From the NCBI GenBank assembly GCA_964428905.1, contig CAYSAA010000234.1, positions 1 through 9,099 on the forward strand: 9,099 nucleotides of DNA, in the 5' to 3' direction. The DNA is from CAYSAA01 sp964428905 (GTDB taxonomy: Bacteria; Atribacterota; Phoenicimicrobiia; Phoenicimicrobiales; Stramentimicrobiaceae). The position numbers were made by a program, and so were the translations under genes. Position 1 is the stretch's first letter; every line of letters begins with the position of its first letter. Below are positions 5,586 to 9,099 of this stretch, piece after piece. The notes under the pieces were generated by a model. The model saw only the letters and a list, made by a program, of their open reading frames with translations, was not told where the DNA came from and made no database searches.

Positions 5586-6917
5586 TTATACCTCTTCACA
5601 TCCGGAAAATTTCTCTTGTAATAGATCTTTTAAATCAGGCTTCCCAATCTCCTGTAATTCATATTTTACTCTGACATATCTTTTATCAATATGCATAATC
5701 CTGCTTAGATCAATTGGCGTTCCAATAATAACCAGCTCAGCATCACTATTATTGATAGTGGATTCCAATTCTTTAATCTGTTCTTTGCCATATCCCATGG
5801 CTGGTAATAATGCACCGATAAGAGGATATTTTTGATAGGTCTCTTTAATACTTCCTACCGCAAAAGGTCTGGGATCAATTATCTCTTTAGCACCATATTT
5901 TTGTGCGGCAACCACACCTGCACCATATTGCATCTCACCGTGCGTTAAAGTAGGACCATCTTCAACTACGATAACTTTTTGGCCTCTGATTGTCTCTGCC
6001 TGATTAACCTGAATGGGTGAAGCTGCCTCAATCAATATTGCTTCCGGTGCCAGTAAATGAATACTCTCTCTCAATAAGGCAACATTTTCCGGATTAGCAG
6101 TATCAATTTTATTAATGATTACAATATCTGCCATCCTTAGATTCACTGCTCCCGGATAATAAGTCATTTCATGACCCGCCCGATGGGGATCAGTAACTAC
6201 AATATGCAAATCCGGCTGATAGAAAGGAATATCATTGTTCCCTCCATCCCATACAATTACATCAGCCTCCTTTTCGGCTCTTTGTAAAATTTCCCCATAG
6301 TCCACCCCGGCATAGACAATACTGCCCAGGTCAATATGGGGCTCATATTCTTCCCGCTCCTCGATGGTACAGTTATATTTGTCTAAATCATCGTAGCTTT
6401 CATACCGCTGCCAGATCTGTTTGGTTAAATCTCCATACGGCATGGGATGTCGAATAACTACCACATGTTTGCCCATTGCTCTTAATATCTGGGTCACTTT
6501 GCGGCTAGTCTGGCTTTTCCCACTTCCGGTCCTGACCGCACAAACAGAAACTAGAGGTACTTTGGCCTGTAGCATCGTATTTTTGGGACCCATCAACCTG
6601 AAATCAGGTCCCTTTGACAGAACCAACGAAGCTCTTTCCATAACATATTGATGGGGTAAATCACTGTAAGCCAAAATGACCTGATCAATCTTGTATCGTA
6701 GAATCAAATCCGGTAAATCCTCCTCGGGAAAAATTGGTATCCCCTCAGGATAATGTGATCCACTTAATTGAGCGGGATACTTCCTTTCTGCAATGTCAGG
6801 AATCTGGGTAGCAGTAAAAGCTTTTACCTGATAATCTTCATTATTCCGAAAAAAAACGTTAAAATTATGAAAATCTCTCCCGGCAGCACCCATAATAATA
6901 ATATTTTGCTTTTTCAA
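5586..6917 (-). CDS. Cyclic 2,3-diphosphoglycerate synthetase-like P-loop protein
   Basis: A 443-residue cytoplasmic protein resembling archaeal cyclic 2,3-diphosphoglycerate synthetase, which closes 2,3-diphosphoglycerate into its cyclic form using ATP. An N-terminal Rossmann-like part starts with IIIMGAAGRDFHNFN (residues 6-20). A P-loop follows (AVRTGSGKSQTS, 127-138, lacking the first glycine of a strict Walker A), then IRHPMPYG (155-162), VWDGGNND (222-229), the GTPase-type NKID (269-272), and VVEDGPTLTHGEMQYGAG (317-334). The start is TTG at 6917, supported by AGGGTGA (6930-6924) six bases upstream; the later ATG at residue 9 would cut the first strand. Bacterial members are usually annotated only as GTPases and their product is unproven. 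It is the first gene of a unit with the oxidoreductase. Family is secure, reaction is inferred. Confidence 0.88.
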   Translation of the reverse strand: MKKQNIIIMGAAGRDFHNFNVFFRNNEDYQVKAFTATQIPDIAERKYPAQLSGSHYPEGIPIFPEEDLPDLILRYKIDQVILAYSDLPHQYVMERASLVLSKGPDFRLMGPKNTMLQAKVPLVSVCAVRTGSGKSQTSRKVTQILRAMGKHVVVIRHPMPYGDLTKQIWQRYESYDDLDKYNCTIEEREEYEPHIDLGSIVYAGVDYGEILQRAEKEADVIVWDGGNNDIPFYQPDLHIVVTDPHRAGHEMTYYPGAVNLRMADIVIINKIDTANPENVALLRESIHLLAPEAILIEAASPIQVNQAETIRGQKVIVVEDGPTLTHGEMQYGAGVVAAQKYGAKEIIDPRPFAVGSIKETYQKYPLIGALLPAMGYGKEQIKELESTINNSDAELVIIGTPIDLSRIMHIDKRYVRVKYELQEIGKPDLKDLLQEKFSGCEEV

Positions 6918-6923
6918 ACAGAA

Positions 6924-6930
6924 TCACCCT
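6924..6930 (-). promoter_or_regulatory. Ribosome binding site fixing the TTG start at 6917
   Basis: AGGGTGA on the minus strand, six bases before the TTG. It supports translation from a codon that keeps the whole N-terminal strand of the conserved domain. Confidence 0.55.
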
Positions 6931-6949
6931 TTCTTTTCTATCTTTTATA

Positions 6950-6978
6950 ATTGTAATATTTATAGAACAATAAATCAA
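6950..6978 (-). promoter_or_regulatory. Candidate promoter of the GTPase-like/oxidoreductase unit
   Basis: On the minus strand TTGATT (6978-6973, 4 of 6) and TACAAT (6955-6950, 5 of 6) are exactly 17 bases apart. The start would be near 6943, about 25 bases before the TTG start codon. AT-rich surroundings make chance matches common, hence moderate confidence. Confidence 0.45.
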
Positions 6979-7067
6979 TTTCTTTTGCTAATCTTGAATG
7001 AATTAAAAAAAGTAACATTTAGTTAGGTCAAATCTGTGGAAATAGCGGGACAGGACTTGAGAAATAG

Positions 7068-7109
7068 TATCTATCTTGCTTATTTTAATTAAAATAAGCA
7101 AGATAGATA
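7068..7109 (-). terminator. Perfect 42-bp palindrome downstream of the antiporter gene
   Basis: Bases 7068-7088 are the exact reverse complement of 7089-7109, so a 21-bp arm pairs with almost no loop (centre AATT). It lies 37 bp after the antiporter stop and about 90 bp upstream of the next candidate promoter, where a terminator is expected. No clear T run follows on either strand, so a transcript-end stabilising hairpin or a protein-binding site is also possible. Confidence 0.5.
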
Positions 7110-7146
7110 TCCTGAGGTAAAAAGAAAAATATATAGATTATTTTTT

Positions 7147-8409
7147 TTATTTTTTATTTTTTAACATCACCGTTTCTTCCAGAGGAAATCTTATGCCTAA
7201 TTGTCTGGCAGAAATGGAAGATAACAGATGTACAACAACATAAAGCAGAACAATTCCGATAATCAAGTTAATAATAACCGGTACTCCAATCCCGGCCAGG
7301 ATATAGCAAAATACAGCCACAAAAGCAACAGTGATGGCATAAGGAAACTGGGTCTTGACATGGTCAACATGGTCAGACCCGGCAAAAGCGGAAGACATGA
7401 CCGTAGTATCTGAAATGGGGCTGCAATGATCCCCCATCACGGCACCGGTTAAAACACTGGAAATGACCATGGGAAGAGGCGCCCCTACAGTCACTCCCAG
7501 AGGAATCACGATTGGTACAACAATAGCCATGGTACCCCAGGATGTACCGGTAGAAATGGCAATCAGTGCTGAAATAATAAAGGTCAGAATGGGTAAGATT
7601 ACCGGAGACATAATTCCTCCCAAAGCACTTACGATATAAGGAGCAGTTCCTAATTCATCACATATGCTGCCGATTGACCAGGCTGTTATTAAAATCAGGG
7701 TTGCATAAACCATCATCCGTGCCCCGTTCATAAAGGAATCCATTATTTCCGCCACAGTAGCAATTTTTTGAGCTACGTACATCACCATGGCTACGATAAA
7801 GGCAATAAGTGTAGCCAATAAGATGGAAAACATGGAATCTGCATCAGATATAGCCTGGGAAAATGATTCGGCTGCACTACCGCCACCCGTTGACCACATG
7901 AAGTAGAACGACAATACTACCAGTATTACAATTGGTACCCACAAATTAGTTGGTTTTAAGGAAGCATTTTGGGCAACCTTTAATTCTGAAGCGCCTGCTA
8001 AAGGCCTGGAATCTTTTGCCCACAGCTCATGGGTTGTCCTGGAACGATATTCTGCTCTTAGCATAGGTCCGAAATCCCTACCGGTGTAGGCAATAATTCC
8101 AACCATAATAATCGCAAAGATCGAATAGAAGCTATAGGGAATACTGTGCAACCACAAGAAATAAGGAGATGCTTCAATGCTTTCCGGTAGGGATTCACCA
8201 ATCAGCCCAACCTGATAACCGATCCAGGTTGAAATAAGAAATATAGAAGAGACAGGAGCAGCAGTTGAATCGACAATATAGGCAAGCTTTTCCCTGGAAA
8301 TATGATATTTATCAGATAGAGGCCGAAATAAATTGCCGATAAAGGCTGAATTTGCGTAATCATCAATAAAAATGACAATTCCACCCAACCAGGAAAAAAT
8401 TTGTGCCAT
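7147..8409 (-). CDS. NhaC-family Na+/H+ antiporter, C-terminal part (frameshifted gene)
   Basis: These 420 residues are the larger part of an NhaC-type (PF03553) membrane antiporter exchanging Na+ for H+. Conserved stretches are IVIFIDDYANSAFIGN (11-26), ISREKLAYIVDSTAAPVSS (37-55), STGTSWGTMAIVVPIVIP (286-303) and GDHCSPISDTTVMSSAFAGS (326-345). About eight to nine hydrophobic segments are visible. The ATG at 8409 is not a real start: no Shine-Dalgarno precedes it, and in the same frame upstream the sequence continues with SGGGQAFLESLTKKANNSK, which is typical antiporter sequence joining directly to the upstream fragment. The break is one base in a homopolymer (8466-8471). Restored, the protein would be 559 residues. 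Whether the gene is dead, recoded, or a sequencing error cannot be decided here. Confidence 0.85.
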   Translation of the reverse strand: MAQIFSWLGGIVIFIDDYANSAFIGNLFRPLSDKYHISREKLAYIVDSTAAPVSSIFLISTWIGYQVGLIGESLPESIEASPYFLWLHSIPYSFYSIFAIIMVGIIAYTGRDFGPMLRAEYRSRTTHELWAKDSRPLAGASELKVAQNASLKPTNLWVPIVILVVLSFYFMWSTGGGSAAESFSQAISDADSMFSILLATLIAFIVAMVMYVAQKIATVAEIMDSFMNGARMMVYATLILITAWSIGSICDELGTAPYIVSALGGIMSPVILPILTFIISALIAISTGTSWGTMAIVVPIVIPLGVTVGAPLPMVISSVLTGAVMGDHCSPISDTTVMSSAFAGSDHVDHVKTQFPYAITVAFVAVFCYILAGIGVPVIINLIIGIVLLYVVVHLLSSISARQLGIRFPLEETVMLKNKK

Positions 8410-8441
8410 TTTAGAATTATTAGCTTTTTTGGTTAATGATT

Positions 8442-8825
8442 CTAAAAATGCCTGCCCACCACCGGAAAAAAGATCATTCCCATCAAACCACCAACTACGA
8501 AGAAAAATAAGATAATACTCGCATTCCAGGAATCAGCCACCGAACCTACCAAGGTACTTGCTGTCTTGTTAACACCTGCCCACAAATTACCGTTATGAAG
8601 AATGGTTGCTCCAGCCCAAACAGCAATAAATAAAGATATCAAAGCCTCTCTCAACACCATACAAAGAGTAATAGCCAAAATAGGGGGAACCAAAGACCAG
8701 ACCCCATAAGTACCTGTGCTCTCTTCTTCCTGAATAGCCCAACCTGTTAAAGATAAAAACAATAGAACCATTATCACAGAAAAAAATATAATAGAAATTT
8801 GACTAAATCTATTCTTTCGAAACAT
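8442..8825 (-). CDS. NhaC-family Na+/H+ antiporter, N-terminal part (frameshifted gene)
   Basis: An N-terminal fragment of 127 residues, of which about the first 120 are authentic and the last seven (PVVGRHF) are read in the wrong frame before a TAG. It has a first hydrophobic segment at 10-30, then YGVWSLVPPILAITLCMVLR (40-59), which is typical of NhaC-like antiporters, a third segment near 60-76 and SIILFFFVVGGLMGMIF (103-119). The next residues in an intact family member would be SGGG, found one frame away. The ATG at 8825 is preceded by GGGAGGAG, but 12 bases away, an unusually long spacing. On its own this fragment lacks the ion-binding core and could not transport. It and the gene at 7147-8409 should be read as one locus. 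Confidence 0.8.
   Translation of the reverse strand: MFRKNRFSQISIIFFSVIMVLLFLSLTGWAIQEEESTGTYGVWSLVPPILAITLCMVLREALISLFIAVWAGATILHNGNLWAGVNKTASTLVGSVADSWNASIILFFFVVGGLMGMIFFPVVGRHF
8466..8471 (-). other. Frameshift point in the antiporter gene (run of six T on the coding strand)
   Basis: The coding strand reads ATC-TTT-TTT-CCG. One extra T would give ATC-TTT-TTT-TCC and join the two antiporter fragments in one frame (IFF followed by SGGGQAF). A homopolymer is the commonest place for a base-calling error or a slipped-strand mutation; a -1 ribosomal shift or transcriptional slippage on the T run would have the same effect. Confidence 0.85.
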
Positions 8826-8980
8826 CGCTCTAAAACACTCCTCCCTAAAATTTTTCTGATACTAACTTTGAACTAAAGCGGGTAAAAAAACTATTTTATC
8901 ACAGTAATATGAACAATCCCCCTTTCATCCTGAAATTAAAGATCCCGAACAAATCAATTTTGAGGACAACCATTTCCTCG

Positions 8981-9099
8981 TTAAAGAAAATAAATAATTA
9001 AAATAAAAAAACAACCAATAAGCGCTAAGCCCATCGATTGCTCTAAATAAATAACAAGCTTTCTTTTTACCTCCCTCTTATCTCTCCTCGATGAGATAG
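8981..9099 (-). CDS. Possible 3' end of a small membrane protein, cut by the window edge
   Basis: One minus-strand frame is open from the window edge to a TAA at 8983-8981 (38 residues visible). It shows a basic stretch (SRRDKREVKRK) followed by a hydrophobic helix (MGLALIGCFFILIIYFL) ending at the stop, the look of a small single-span protein or the tail of a larger membrane protein. No start codon with a good ribosome site is inside the window: a purine-rich GAGGGAGGT (near 9070-9078) is followed only by a TTG opening a four-codon frame. AT-rich DNA gives hydrophobic frames by chance, so this is a weak call. It would lie about 155 bp upstream of the antiporter. The remaining sequence 8826-8980 shows no gene. 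Confidence 0.22.
   Translation of the reverse strand, partial: ISSRRDKREVKRKLVIYLEQSMGLALIGCFFILIIYFL

Noticed and set aside
6918..7146. A molybdenum/tungsten cofactor riboswitch before the GTPase-like/oxidoreductase unit
   Set aside because: The leader predicted from the candidate promoter is only about 25 bases, and the AT-rich gap shows no multi-stem GC-containing structure apart from the perfect palindrome.
7228..7413. Plus-strand open frame inside the antiporter gene
   Set aside because: Antisense shadow of conserved antiporter sequence, with no motif and no convincing ribosome site.
1..9099. CRISPR arrays, tRNA or rRNA genes, insertion-sequence transposases
   Set aside because: No regularly spaced direct repeats, cloverleaf-like sequence or transposase motif was seen when reading either strand; the intergenic inverted repeats are isolated and explained as terminator-like or operator-like elements.

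Overview
The window looks like a piece of chromosome from a low-GC strict anaerobe. Evidence includes a ferredoxin-dependent, tungsten-type aldehyde oxidoreductase, iron-sulfur/metal-cluster handling genes of a kind common in anaerobic Firmicutes, Thermotogae and Atribacterota-like lineages, TTG start codons with strong Shine-Dalgarno sites, and AT-rich intergenic DNA. The lineage cannot be fixed from the sequence alone. All confidently called genes lie on the minus strand, so transcription runs from right to left.

Right part (about 7147-9099): an NhaC-family Na+/H+ antiporter broken into two frames by a one-base shift in a run of six A/T pairs at 8466-8471. A perfect 42-bp palindrome lies downstream. 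The last 274 bases hold no certain gene, only a short hydrophobic open frame running off the edge.

Middle part (about 3299-6955): a two-gene unit. A plausible promoter drives a GTPase-like protein of the cyclic 2,3-diphosphoglycerate synthetase family, followed 46 bp later by a large aldehyde:ferredoxin oxidoreductase. The unit ends at a strong hairpin terminator (3299-3336). The oxidoreductase has a Cx3Cx3C iron-sulfur motif and altered pterin-binding motifs compared with the classical enzymes.

Left part (about 204-3283): a metal-responsive cluster. A Fur-family repressor gene has a textbook promoter (TTGACA, 17 bp, TAAAAT) with a near-consensus Fur box directly after the -10 element, so it is probably autoregulated. 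It is followed by a Gly/Arg-rich DUF5320-like protein, then after a dyad and a second candidate promoter by two NifX/NafY-type Fe-Mo-cluster-binding proteins, a small zinc-ribbon protein and an Mrp/NBP35 P-loop ATPase. There is no nitrogenase in view. The PF02579-type proteins plus a MinD/Mrp ATPase recall the orange-protein (ORP) loci of sulfate reducers. The zinc-ribbon protein and the DUF5320-like protein share an N-terminal motif, which suggests a common partner. A working reading is that this set senses iron or another metal and builds or stores metal-sulfur clusters. A link to the neighbouring metalloenzyme is conjecture.
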